In this document: positions 1-8,485 of the stretch, in pieces
Numbering within the stretch: the stretch's first letter is position 1
Layout of the letters: each line of letters begins with the position of its first letter
Source: Mucilaginibacter sp. CSA2-8R
GTDB lineage: Bacteria > Bacteroidota > Bacteroidia > Sphingobacteriales > Sphingobacteriaceae
Length of the DNA stretch: 64,000 bases
NCBI RefSeq assembly: GCF_038806765.1
Contig: NZ_CP152389.1
Location: 62,001-126,000, forward strand
Direction: 5' to 3'
The notes under the pieces: generated by a model
Databases searched by the model: none
What the model was told of the DNA's origin: nothing
The model's input: only the letters and a program-made list of their open reading frames with translations
Position numbers and translations under genes: made by a program

Positions 1-299
1 TTAAAATTCAGAACTGTCCGGCGTTTGCCGTTCTTATCAAACGTTGTGCTTATTCCTTCAAATTTAATCGGGTCAATAGTTGATGATAGGCCAAGCAGCT
101 TTTGGGTACCATTGCCATAGTACTCCGTTAATTTATATAGCACAGAACCCGAATCGGGCTCACGTACTATGCGAATAAAGTCTGCACTATCCCGTGTAGA
201 TACCTTCTGGCTTATACCTTTAATGTAATAAACATTTTGGCGTTGTGCATAAGCACTGAAAAGAATGGATGACAGTAATATTGTGATAAGTGAGCGCAT
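1..299 (-). CDS. MORN-repeat-type exported protein, 3' end cut by window edge
   Basis: An open frame starts at an ATG at 299 and runs without a stop to the left edge, giving the first 99 residues. It opens with a signal peptide (hydrophobic stretch, then Ala-Tyr-Ala-Gln near residue 19). The part after it aligns closely with the N-terminus of the protein at 656-1648: both share DSADFIR, then PDSGS, a YY-containing segment, an 'IDP' step and an 'NGKR' turn. The neighbour has MORN-like repeats and a TonB C-terminal domain, so this copy probably does too, but that part lies outside the window. The function is unknown; proteins of this type sit in the periplasm or cell envelope of Bacteroidota. 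Confidence 0.7.
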   Translation of the reverse strand, partial: MRSLITILLSSILFSAYAQRQNVYYIKGISQKVSTRDSADFIRIVREPDSGSVLYKLTEYYGNGTQKLLGLSSTIDPIKFEGISTTFDKNGKRRTVLNF

Positions 300-424
300 A
301 CAGGTTCAGTAATTATGGTTAAAGATAGCTACTGTTTATTAAATATTTGCTCGGTAAGCAACCGCCTGATAATATTAATTTCTAACAACTGCTTATATAA
401 ATATTGCATAAAGAAGCTGTAAGC

Positions 425-651
425 TTATGAAAAATTTTTGCCCATAAACCAAGTAGTGCAAGCCAAGCCGTACTTTTTAAAAAAAGCGCTTAGAAAAGCG
501 TTTTCTTACAAGTCCGGCTTTGAGCAGTATCATTCTTTTTAGCAAAAGCTTCTTCTAACACCAAACTTAAGTGTTGCCTGAGCTCGGGGCTTAAAAAGGT
601 AATTTAGCTAAGCTGCTCAAAAAAGCCGGTAAGTCAGCAAGCGGCAATCAT
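425..651 (-). pseudogene. Decayed Crp/Fnr-type regulator remnant (cNMP-binding domain, N-terminal part)
   Basis: No intact gene lies between the two MORN paralogues, but reading the minus strand in shifting frames gives a recognisable Crp/Fnr N-terminus. An ATG at 651 is followed by stops; then FFEQLS, an in-frame TAA, and ITFLSPELRQHLS followed by LVLEEAFAKKND. After a frameshift comes LLKAG, and after another shift KKYGLA and TTWFMGKN before a stop at 425. This follows the start of Bacteroidota Crp/Fnr cyclic-nucleotide-binding domains (helix, then 'LLKAG', then a 'KKGLAR'-like strand). At least one stop and two frameshifts break it, and the rest of the beta-roll and the helix-turn-helix are missing. 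The identification rests on eye alignment only. Confidence 0.5.
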
Positions 652-655
652 ATTG

Positions 656-1648
656 CTATTTTGCTGTTTTTTTAACCGGTGCTGTCGGTGTACCGAATGT
701 TGCCGTAACCAACCAGGAGGAGTTTATTGGTAAGCCATTCTGAATAGCCGGTTTCCAGTTAGGCGAGGCATTAATGGCATCAGTAATAATCTTATTAATT
801 TCAGGAGAAATGTTGCCTAAAAAACGACCATGGCTTACTTTGCCGGTTTTTTCTACCAGGAAAGTTAGCACCCCATTGGTTGATTTATTTTTAAGCGTAG
901 CTGGGTATTTAAATTTCTTTTTGATGAGCGCCACAAAAGCAGGATCGCCACCTTTAAACTCAGGCGACTGCTGACGACGGGTGTAGGTATATTTGGTGCC
1001 ATTGGCCGTAACGCAATAGCCCGATACAAACTTGCCGTTGTTGTAAGTGTCATTGTAAGTTACCTTTTCGGTGGGGTAATTGCCATGCCATTCGCCGTCG
1101 GGTTTGCCGTTTTTAATAGGGCCTTCTTCACTTACAGTTCCGGTATTTGGGTTGTAATCTACGTAGCGGCCGTTGCCATCAGTTACGGTGGCTGTGCCGG
1201 TGGTGTCCATGCAGCTGCTTATAAACGCTCTTTCTTCAGGTAGTTTGTTTGATGCGGTATCGTAAGTAACGCTTAGGTGCAGCTTGCCGTTAGGGTAAAA
1301 TAAATAGCCTGTACCAATTAACTGGCCATTATCATACGTTAAAACCGATTCGCGCTTACCATTAGGATAGTAACTTACGCACTGGTCCTGCATTATAGGA
1401 GGGTCAATAGCCGTCGATTTACCCATCAGCTTAGGTTTGTTATTGCGATAATAATCGCTGATACCGAATAAGGTTGATCCGGAGTCGGGCAGGGTTACCG
1501 CCCGAATAAAGTCGGCGCTGTCTGCAGTGGATAATTTAGAACCGTCATTCTTATAAAAGAATACCTGCAATACTTTAGAGGAAGAAGCCTGTTGTGCCCG
1601 GCTGCCGGTAGCTAATAGCAGACAGCATGCAACTAAGATATATTTCAT
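656..1648 (-). CDS. MORN-repeat protein with TonB C-terminal domain
   Basis: This is a 330-residue exported protein of unknown function. The ATG at 1648 is preferred over an upstream TTG at 1660 because it directly begins the signal peptide (MKYILVACCLLLATG). The middle (about residues 85-200) has MORN/YwqK-like repeats with YPNGK and NGK..G.W turns. The last ~90 residues, from 'PEFKGGDPAF' on, match a TonB C-terminal domain (..YP..., 'G.L.....EK.G', 'NW.PA...G.P'). TonB C-terminal domains normally contact TonB-dependent receptors, but there is no N-terminal membrane anchor or Pro-rich spacer, so it is not a classical TonB. It is a tandem paralogue of the gene at the left edge. Confidence 0.75.
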   Translation of the reverse strand: MKYILVACCLLLATGSRAQQASSSKVLQVFFYKNDGSKLSTADSADFIRAVTLPDSGSTLFGISDYYRNNKPKLMGKSTAIDPPIMQDQCVSYYPNGKRESVLTYDNGQLIGTGYLFYPNGKLHLSVTYDTASNKLPEERAFISSCMDTTGTATVTDGNGRYVDYNPNTGTVSEEGPIKNGKPDGEWHGNYPTEKVTYNDTYNNGKFVSGYCVTANGTKYTYTRRQQSPEFKGGDPAFVALIKKKFKYPATLKNKSTNGVLTFLVEKTGKVSHGRFLGNISPEINKIITDAINASPNWKPAIQNGLPINSSWLVTATFGTPTAPVKKTAK

Positions 1649-1679
1649 CAAAAAATTCAATTAAATCAGGGTGCCTAAT

Positions 1680-2030
1680 TTATCGAATTAATTTATTATC
1701 TGTATCAGGAAATACTAAAATAGGTTCGTACTGGCGGGCTTCAGCCTGTTCCATGTAAGCGTACGACATAATAATCACAATATCACCTACCTGCGCCAGG
1801 CGGGCAGTAGCGCCATTAAGGCAAATTGTTCCGCTTCCGCGTTCGCCTCTAATCACATAAGTTTCGAAACGGGCACCGTTGTTATTATTAACAATCTGTA
1901 CCTTTTCATTTGGGATAATATTCGCCGCTTCTATTAAATCCTCATCAATAGTAATGCTGCCTACGTAGTTTAGTTCGGCCTGCGTTACTTTAGCACGATG
2001 GATTTTAGATTTCAACACCTCAATAATCAT
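1680..2030 (-). CDS. panD: Aspartate 1-decarboxylase
   Basis: It makes beta-alanine from L-aspartate for pantothenate and coenzyme A synthesis, in the cytoplasm. The 116-residue length is typical. The Gly24-Ser25 pair is the self-cleavage site that generates the pyruvoyl cofactor. Lys9, Arg54, Thr57, Tyr58 and Asn72 all fall at the positions known from the E. coli enzyme. It lies 39 bp downstream of panC on the same strand, so the two probably form one operon supplying both steps that join beta-alanine to pantoate. Confidence 0.97.
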   Translation of the reverse strand: MIIEVLKSKIHRAKVTQAELNYVGSITIDEDLIEAANIIPNEKVQIVNNNNGARFETYVIRGERGSGTICLNGATARLAQVGDIVIIMSYAYMEQAEARQYEPILVFPDTDNKLIR

Positions 2031-2069
2031 AATACAAAGTTAGCAATTAAATACAACAGCGTGTTATCA

Positions 2070-2906
2070 CTATATTACCACATTATCAATGAGGCGGGTA
2101 TGGCCAACACGGGCAGCTACCAGTGCTACTAAGCTCCTGCTCTGTGCAGTAGCTGGCTGCAGGGTTTGCCCATCGGCTATCTCAAAATATTCCAGCTGTG
2201 TATCTGGTTCCTCGTCAATAACGGCCGAAGCTTGCTGTTCAATTTGCTCTACCGAATGACCGGCCACATAATTGGCTTTGGCCTGTTGCAGGGCGCGGTA
2301 TAAAACTAAAGCATGCTGGCGGTCGGTGGCAGATAAATGTATATTTCTTGAACTCATGGCCAAACCATCCTGTTCGCGTTCAATGGCGCACATTACAATC
2401 TTCACCGGTAAGTTTAGTAATTCCACCATTCGGTTAATTACCATCACCTGCTGATAATCTTTCTGCCCAAAAAAGGCAACATCAGGGTTAACGATGCTGA
2501 AAAGTTTATTTACCACCTGCGTTACGCCCTGGTAATGCCCTGGTCTGAATTTGCCTTCCAGTAAATGTTCCAGTTCGCCAATATCAAGGTGCCATTCTTC
2601 GGGGCCGTTATACATTTCGCTAACCGGTGGGTTAAACAGCACATCGCATCCGGCTTGCTCCAGCTTTAAAATGTCGGCTTCAATAGGGCGGGGATACTTT
2701 TCCAGGTCTTCAGGGTCGTTAAACTGGGTAGGGTTTACAAAAATACTGCACACCACTACATCGGTTTGCTTTTTAGCTTGCGCAAGCAATGATAAGTGCC
2801 CCTGGTGCAGGGCGCCCATAGTAGGTACAAATCCAACTGTTTTGCCGTTGGCCTGCAGCTGTTTGAGGTAATCTCCAACCTCTTTTTTGGTAGTAAATAT
2901 TTTCAA
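2070..2906 (-). CDS. panC: Pantothenate synthetase (pantoate-beta-alanine ligase)
   Basis: It joins pantoate and beta-alanine with ATP to give pantothenate. The 278-residue length is normal. The nucleotidyltransferase signature PTMGALHQGH is at residues 28-37 (HQGH acts as the HIGH motif) and the KMSKS-like AMSSRN lies near residue 185. FFGQKDYQQ is the typical pantoate-binding region. It is the first gene of a panC-panD operon and diverges from the starch-synthase-like gene at 3065, with 158 bp between them. Confidence 0.97.
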   Translation of the reverse strand: MKIFTTKKEVGDYLKQLQANGKTVGFVPTMGALHQGHLSLLAQAKKQTDVVVCSIFVNPTQFNDPEDLEKYPRPIEADILKLEQAGCDVLFNPPVSEMYNGPEEWHLDIGELEHLLEGKFRPGHYQGVTQVVNKLFSIVNPDVAFFGQKDYQQVMVINRMVELLNLPVKIVMCAIEREQDGLAMSSRNIHLSATDRQHALVLYRALQQAKANYVAGHSVEQIEQQASAVIDEEPDTQLEYFEIADGQTLQPATAQSRSLVALVAARVGHTRLIDNVVI

Positions 2907-2979
2907 CTAAAAAATAATTAAAAAAGCGGGCAAAGGTGTGTATTTACGCGCTTAAAACCAAAACTACTTGCATAAATCG

Positions 2980-3010
2980 TTGATAGTTCATAAGATAATG
3001 TGTATATTTG
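2980..3010 (+). promoter_or_regulatory. Bacteroidota-type promoter for the 3065 gene
   Basis: A TTG (-33) at 2980-2982 and TATATTTG (-7, consensus TAnnTTTG) at 3003-3010 are 20 bp apart, the usual spacing for the main Bacteroidota sigma factor. The start codon follows 54 bp after the -7 box. Confidence 0.65.
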
Positions 3011-3064
3011 CACACTCAAATTTTATTTGAACTTCTTTACATATAACTTAATTTTGATATAGAG

Positions 3065-3889
3065 ATGGGTAAATCTAAGCTTTTGTTCATAACTCATGAA
3101 ATGTCTCCCTTTCTTGAACTCACCAAGATTTCTGAAATAACCCGCCAGCTTCCGCAGGCTATGCAAGACAAAGGCTTTGAGATTCGTATTTTAATGCCGC
3201 GCTTTGGGAACATTAATGAACGCAGGAACAGGCTTCACGAGGTGATACGGTTGTCGGGAATGAATATCATTATTAATGACAATGATAATCCGCTGATTAT
3301 TAAGGTAGCTTCTATACCAGCTGCACGGATGCAGGTATATTTCCTGGATAATGAAGAGTATTTTCAGCGTAAGCATGTTTTTGGCGATAAAGACGGAAAG
3401 TTTTATGCCGATAACGATGAGCGCATGATATTCTTTTGTAAAGGTGCATTAGAGACGGTTAAAAAATTAGGATGGTCGCCTGATGTGGTTCATTGCCACG
3501 GGTGGATGAGCGCTTTAGTACCTGCATACCTTAAAACTACTTATAAGGACGATCCGACGTTTAAACATTCTAAGGTGGTGTATTCGATTTACGAAAACGC
3601 ATTCACAGATAGTTTAAATCCGGAATTCGCCCGCAAAGCAGTGATGAGCGATATGACCGAGCAGCATACCGAAACCTTTAAGCCGGGTACCAATAACGCC
3701 TTGCACGAAGGTGCTGTACAGTATAGTGATGCGGTGGTTTTAGCCAGCGAAAACTTAGATACTGAAGTGTTAAATTATGTTAAAAACAGCCAAAAACCTG
3801 TTTTAGAGTTTGATTCGACCGCTGATTTCGAAAATTATTACAATTTTTACGACGAAATTACCACTGATGAACTGGTAAACGTTGCTTAA
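3065..3889 (+). CDS. Glycogen/starch synthase-like protein, N-terminal GT5 domain only
   Basis: The 274 residues match the N-terminal Rossmann half of GT5 glycogen synthases: the LLFITHEMSPF opening, then DVVHCHGW near residue 140 and an NDERM..FCKGALE segment. Full GlgA is near 480 residues; the C-terminal nucleotide-sugar-binding half is absent, and the gene ends with a normal stop with no remnant after it. The Lys-x-Gly-Gly-Leu motif for ADP-glucose is replaced by TKISEI (Lys21 kept, glycines lost). Glycogen synthase activity is therefore doubtful. Its place between panC and a DUF4270 gene looks like a conserved Bacteroidota arrangement, which argues for a real function rather than decay. 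It probably shares a transcript with the next gene, 15 bp downstream. Confidence 0.8.
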   Translation: MGKSKLLFITHEMSPFLELTKISEITRQLPQAMQDKGFEIRILMPRFGNINERRNRLHEVIRLSGMNIIINDNDNPLIIKVASIPAARMQVYFLDNEEYFQRKHVFGDKDGKFYADNDERMIFFCKGALETVKKLGWSPDVVHCHGWMSALVPAYLKTTYKDDPTFKHSKVVYSIYENAFTDSLNPEFARKAVMSDMTEQHTETFKPGTNNALHEGAVQYSDAVVLASENLDTEVLNYVKNSQKPVLEFDSTADFENYYNFYDEITTDELVNVA

Positions 3890-3904
3890 GATTTGAAAGT
3901 ACAT

Positions 3905-5326
3905 ATGAAATTTTTCCGGATAGACTTATTAACCCTGTTGATAAGTCTTTTTATTTTGGGTAGTTGCAAAAACCAGAATGATATTGGCTTGCCGGTGGGC
4001 GACCAGCAGATTAATGGTACCCTGATGGTTTATGACGATATTGTTGTTAAAACGGATACTGATAATGTGCCTACACAAGCACCCGGGGCCGGTTCGACCA
4101 AGGTGGCTTTATCTGACTTAAATGATAATATCTTGGGCGTTACAGAGTCGGGCATAGCTGCCGCGCTTAATTTACCTGGCGGCTCGGCATATACCGTGCC
4201 TACCGGCACCGTAACCACCGATTCGGTAGTGATGGAATTGCGTTATGCAGACGGTTTTTACGGCGATTCTTTAAATTCAAAGTATCGGGTAAATGTTTAT
4301 CCGCTTAAAGAGAAAATTGGCCAAAACGCTTATTATGTAAACCGAGCCTGGAGCTATGACTCACTGGCTACATTAAACAATGCAATTGGTGCGGTTAACA
4401 TAAGGCCAAAAACCCGTGTGCGGATGTTTAACATTATTAAAGGTGCGCCTGATACGCTTCGTAATGTTGCCGCTCATCTGCGTATACGTTTAAATAGCAA
4501 TACCATTCCAAACCTGTTGTTTAACAACGCAACCGCTATTGCGTCAACCACTGCTTTTCAAAACGCCTTTAATGGTATTTATCTTAGGATGAAGCGCGAT
4601 CAGGCCAATCAGATAGGTGGTACCGCAATGTTTAACCTAGATTCAAGCAGAGTAAATGTTTATTATCGTGTAGTAAATAACGGCGTTACCGATACTTCGG
4701 TAGTTACTTTACCGGTCATAAGTAACGTGCCTTATATAAAGCCTCGTTATAATACTTACCCAACAGCGGTAAAAAGTGCACTTACCTCTACCGCTTCCGA
4801 TCAAACCTTTTATTTACAAGGTTTAGCCGGCTTAAGAGCCAAGATAAGCTTTCCTAATTTGAAAAGCATGTTTGGTTCGGCGGATGTTAGCAGTATAGCT
4901 ATTAACCGGGCAGAGTTGGTAGTTACGCCCAAGCCGGGTACGTACCTGCCGCCTTTTGTGCCGCAACCACAGCTTACCATGTATCGGTTAGATATTGCTA
5001 AACAGCGGCAGCAGTTGCCTGATGCTAACGGTACCAGTAGCAGCGCATTAGATCCTCGTTTCTTTTCAACTTCGGTATTTGGCGGCTACTTCTTACCTGT
5101 TCAAAAAGAATATCATTTTGTAATTACAGGTTACCTTCAGGATTTGCTGAGGGGACGGGTAACTGACTATGGTACTTATATTGGTACCATTGATACTACG
5201 AGCCGGGCAACTCAGGTAGCCATCAGTTCAACCATACAAACCGCCGGCAGGGTGGTTGCGGTTGGTACAGATAAATCATCACCGTACCGTTTAAAACTAA
5301 ATGTGATATACACCAAGAATAACTAA
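3905..5326 (+). CDS. DUF4270 family outer-surface lipoprotein
   Basis: This 473-residue lipoprotein has unknown function. The ATG at 3905 is chosen over an upstream TTG because it begins the signal peptide, which ends in the lipobox LGSC (Cys21). The body is rich in Thr, Ser, Asn and short beta strands (for example TDSVVMELRY), as in the DUF4270 family of Bacteroidota. There are no transmembrane segments after the signal. It follows the starch-synthase-like gene and is closed by a strong terminator, so the two likely form an operon. A role in the cell envelope is inferred from the lipoprotein signal only. Confidence 0.85.
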   Translation: MKFFRIDLLTLLISLFILGSCKNQNDIGLPVGDQQINGTLMVYDDIVVKTDTDNVPTQAPGAGSTKVALSDLNDNILGVTESGIAAALNLPGGSAYTVPTGTVTTDSVVMELRYADGFYGDSLNSKYRVNVYPLKEKIGQNAYYVNRAWSYDSLATLNNAIGAVNIRPKTRVRMFNIIKGAPDTLRNVAAHLRIRLNSNTIPNLLFNNATAIASTTAFQNAFNGIYLRMKRDQANQIGGTAMFNLDSSRVNVYYRVVNNGVTDTSVVTLPVISNVPYIKPRYNTYPTAVKSALTSTASDQTFYLQGLAGLRAKISFPNLKSMFGSADVSSIAINRAELVVTPKPGTYLPPFVPQPQLTMYRLDIAKQRQQLPDANGTSSSALDPRFFSTSVFGGYFLPVQKEYHFVITGYLQDLLRGRVTDYGTYIGTIDTTSRATQVAISSTIQTAGRVVAVGTDKSSPYRLKLNVIYTKNN

Positions 5327-5362
5327 AAAGAAAGGCCTTCAAATTTGAAGGCCTTTCTTTTT
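5325..5362 (+). terminator. Intrinsic terminator after DUF4270 gene
   Basis: A perfect stem GAAAGGCCTTC / GAAGGCCTTTC with a 6-nt loop, preceded by A5 and followed by T5. The stem begins right at the stop codon of the preceding gene. Confidence 0.9.
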
Positions 5363-5457
5363 AGTTCAAAAGTTGCAGAGGCTTAAACGTTTTACGTTAA
5401 AATACCTTTAGGCTGATAAGTGCATTTTGATAACTTTACAATTTTACCATTTATACT

Positions 5458-7293
5458 ATGTGTGGAATTGTAGGTTATATCGGCTATAGGGATGCCTATC
5501 CCATCGTAATTAAAGGTCTGCACCGTCTGGAATATCGCGGTTATGACAGCGCAGGTGTTGCCTTGCTCGACAATGAGCTGAAGGTTTATAAAAAGGCCGG
5601 CAAGGTGAACGATCTGGAAAACTTTGCAAAAGATTTAAGTACAAAGGGCTCGTTAGGTATGGGGCATACCCGCTGGGCTACACATGGTGCCCCAAGCGAC
5701 CGTAACTCCCACCCGCACTCATCCGGAGACCGTAAGCTAACCATTATTCACAACGGCATTATCGAAAATTATGCAGTGCTTAAAGAAGCACTGCTTGCTA
5801 AGGGGCACATATTTAAAAGTGATACCGATACCGAAGTATTGATTCACTTTGTTGAAGACATACAGCAAGAAACCGGGCTGGAGCTACGTGAGGCGGTACG
5901 TATTGCTTTAAACAAAGTAGTTGGTGCATATGCTATTGTTATTATGAGCGCTGATGAACCCGATCAGCTTATTGCTGCACGCAAGGGCAGCCCTATGGTT
6001 ATTGGGGTAGGCGAGGGCGAATATTTTATTGCATCTGATGCTACACCTATTGTAGAATATACCAAGAACGTCATTTACCTGAACGATAATGAAATTGCCT
6101 ACATCCGCCGGGAAGATCTATTGATCAAAAATATTGACAATAGCGTTCGGGTGCCATACATACAAAAGCTTGAACTGCAGTTAGAGATGCTGGAGAAAGG
6201 CGGATACGAGCATTTTATGCTTAAAGAGATTTATGAGCAGCCCCGCTCAGTACGTGATTGTATGCGTGGACGTATCTATCCGCAACAAGGTAAAGTTCAA
6301 TTGGGCGGACTTAAAGAGTATGCGGATAAGCTTCGTAATATTGACCGTATCATTATTGTAGCCTGTGGTACCTCATGGCATGCCGGCTTGGTTGCTGAGT
6401 ATTTGATTGAAGAATATGCCCGCGTTCCGGTGGAGGTAGAATATGCGTCAGAGTTTAGATACCGTAACCCTATCATCAGCGAAAAAGATTTGGTCATAGC
6501 CATTTCGCAATCGGGTGAAACGGCTGATACTATGGCGGCTATTGAATTGGCTAAAGAACGCGGTGCCACCATCTTTGGTGTTTGTAACGTAGTAGGTTCA
6601 TCCATTCCGCGTGCTACGCATGCCGGCGTCTACACCCATGCCGGGCCCGAAATTGGTGTAGCTTCGACTAAAGCCTTTACGGCGCAGGTGACTGTATTAA
6701 CGTTAATCGCATTTTATACGGCCCAAATAAGAGGATCAATTACTACCGGCAAGCTGGTTGAGTTTTTAACAGAGTTGGATGAAATTCCTGAACTGATTGA
6801 AAAAGCTTTGCAATCAGAAGAGCATATCAAAAAGATTGCCTATGATTTTCAAAACAGCCGCAATTGCCTGTTTTTAGGTCGGGGCAGCTCTTTCCCGGTA
6901 GCTTTAGAGGGAGCGCTCAAACTTAAAGAAATATCTTACATACACGCAGAAGGATACCCTGCAGCCGAAATGAAGCACGGGCCAATTGCCTTAATAGATG
7001 AAGAGATGCCTGTAGTGGTTATTGCTACCCAGCATTCGTCGTACGAAAAGGTGATTAGTAATATTCAGGAAGTAAAGGCACGTAGCGGTCGTTTAATAGC
7101 CATTGTAACCGAAGGCGATACCGAAGTTAGGCGTATGGCTGATTATGTAATCGAAATACCGCAAACTGCTGAGGCTTTTGTTCCGCTGGTGGCAACTATA
7201 CCACTGCAGTTACTGTCTTATCATATTGCCGTGTTGCGCGGCTGTAATGTTGACCAGCCCCGTAATCTGGCAAAATCAGTTACGGTAGAATAA
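5458..7293 (+). CDS. glmS: Glutamine-fructose-6-phosphate aminotransferase (isomerizing)
   Basis: It makes glucosamine-6-phosphate from fructose-6-phosphate and glutamine, the first step toward UDP-GlcNAc for peptidoglycan and lipopolysaccharide. The 611-residue length is standard. Cys2 is the N-terminal nucleophile of the glutaminase domain (the Met is removed). GHTRWATHG is at residues 69-77. Two SIS sugar-isomerase domains follow (CGTSWHAG near 300, SQSGETADT near 350, GRGSSFP near 475), ending in the canonical AKSVTVE tail. It is transcribed alone between two terminators. No ribozyme was seen upstream. Confidence 0.98.
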   Translation: MCGIVGYIGYRDAYPIVIKGLHRLEYRGYDSAGVALLDNELKVYKKAGKVNDLENFAKDLSTKGSLGMGHTRWATHGAPSDRNSHPHSSGDRKLTIIHNGIIENYAVLKEALLAKGHIFKSDTDTEVLIHFVEDIQQETGLELREAVRIALNKVVGAYAIVIMSADEPDQLIAARKGSPMVIGVGEGEYFIASDATPIVEYTKNVIYLNDNEIAYIRREDLLIKNIDNSVRVPYIQKLELQLEMLEKGGYEHFMLKEIYEQPRSVRDCMRGRIYPQQGKVQLGGLKEYADKLRNIDRIIIVACGTSWHAGLVAEYLIEEYARVPVEVEYASEFRYRNPIISEKDLVIAISQSGETADTMAAIELAKERGATIFGVCNVVGSSIPRATHAGVYTHAGPEIGVASTKAFTAQVTVLTLIAFYTAQIRGSITTGKLVEFLTELDEIPELIEKALQSEEHIKKIAYDFQNSRNCLFLGRGSSFPVALEGALKLKEISYIHAEGYPAAEMKHGPIALIDEEMPVVVIATQHSSYEKVISNIQEVKARSGRLIAIVTEGDTEVRRMADYVIEIPQTAEAFVPLVATIPLQLLSYHIAVLRGCNVDQPRNLAKSVTVE

Positions 7294-7310
7294 GTTGCCG
7301 GTTTTTAATT

Positions 7311-7356
7311 TAAGGCCTCTTAAATGTTTTAATACAAGCATTTAAAGGGCCTTTTT
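7311..7356 (+). terminator. Intrinsic terminator after glmS
   Basis: An imperfect hairpin AAGGCCTCTTAAATG / CATTTAAAGGGCCTT is followed by a T-run, 15-60 bp after the glmS stop codon. Confidence 0.75.
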
Positions 7357-7426
7357 GATATTTAATATTATTGGAAATTTAACAATAAAAAAATTTCAAT
7401 AATCCATAAACAAAAATGATACATCT

Positions 7427-7434
7427 TATATTTG
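7427..7434 (+). promoter_or_regulatory. -7 box upstream of oxyR
   Basis: TATATTTG is a perfect TAnnTTTG box. No convincing TTG lies about 20 bp upstream. It predicts transcription starting near 7440, which favours the ATG at 7453 as the start of oxyR. Confidence 0.45.
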
Positions 7435-7452
7435 TTCATAGATTTTATAGAT

Positions 7453-8388
7453 ATGACCATTACGCAGCTTGAGTACATTGTTGCCGTTGATACGTATAAG
7501 AGCTTTGTGCTTGCGGCAGATAAGTGTTTTGTAACGCAACCTACCCTGAGTATGCAGATACAAAAACTGGAAGATGTACTTGGTGTAAAGATTTTTGACC
7601 GTACCCGGCAACCGGTAGTAGCTACTGAGGTAGGTATGGAAATTATTGCACAGGCACGCATTATGCTGGCCGAAAGCTATAAAATAAAGGAAATTATTAC
7701 CGACCGTCAAAAAGAGCTCACCGGCGAATTAAAAATAGGGATTATCCCTACCATAGCACCCTATTTGCTGCCACGCATTATTAGCCGGTTTGTTGAAAAG
7801 TACCCGCAGGTAAAACTGGTGGTTTGGGAACAAAATACGGAGAGTATTATTCAGCAATTAAAGTTGGGCGTAATTGATTGTGGTATATTATCAACCCCCT
7901 TGCGCGAGAATAGCCTGACCGAAATTCCGGTATTTTACGAAAACTTTGTAGCTTATGTATCTAAAGCCAGTAAGCTATACAAAAAGAAAAATATAAGTGC
8001 TGAGGATATTGATATAGAAGAGCTTTGGGTATTGGACGAAGGGCATTGCATGCGCGAGCAGGTGTTAAACATCTGCCAGCGGCGCAAATCAACCAAAGGG
8101 TTTCAGCATTTTGAGTACAATACCGGTAGTGTTGATACCTTGAAACGTATGGTAGATCAAAATGACGGGGCCACGATATTGCCCGAACTGGCGTTAGATG
8201 ATCTGAGCGATAAAAACCTGGAGAAAATAAGATACTTTAAATCGCCGGAGCCGGCCCGCGAAGTGAGTATTGTTATACAGCGTAATTTTTTAAAGCGGCG
8301 TATGATTGAGGCCCTTAAAAATGAGATCCTGCACTTTATCCCCAAAAAACTGAAAACGAAAAAGAAAAAAGAAGTGATGGATATTTAA
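7453..8388 (+). CDS. oxyR: OxyR-type hydrogen peroxide sensor, LysR family
   Basis: This is a 311-residue LysR-type transcription factor. The N-terminal winged helix-turn-helix covers residues 1-60 (ITQLEYIVAV, then TQPTLSMQIQKLE). The effector domain has Cys199 and Cys208 in the segment DEGHCMREQVLNIC, exactly the E. coli OxyR numbering and spacing of the redox pair, so peroxide sensing by disulfide formation is well supported. The ATG at 7453 is used because the longer frame adds a non-homologous extension. No catalase or peroxidase gene is adjacent, so its targets are elsewhere. The C-terminus is Lys-rich. Confidence 0.92.
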   Translation: MTITQLEYIVAVDTYKSFVLAADKCFVTQPTLSMQIQKLEDVLGVKIFDRTRQPVVATEVGMEIIAQARIMLAESYKIKEIITDRQKELTGELKIGIIPTIAPYLLPRIISRFVEKYPQVKLVVWEQNTESIIQQLKLGVIDCGILSTPLRENSLTEIPVFYENFVAYVSKASKLYKKKNISAEDIDIEELWVLDEGHCMREQVLNICQRRKSTKGFQHFEYNTGSVDTLKRMVDQNDGATILPELALDDLSDKNLEKIRYFKSPEPAREVSIVIQRNFLKRRMIEALKNEILHFIPKKLKTKKKKEVMDI

Positions 8389-8485
8389 ACGACGACTGCT
8401 TTTTTGTAAAATTTATAACAAAAAAGTCACACTGTGTTTTCATAGCAATGCTGATATTTGGACTTTTTAACAAACCATACTCAGT

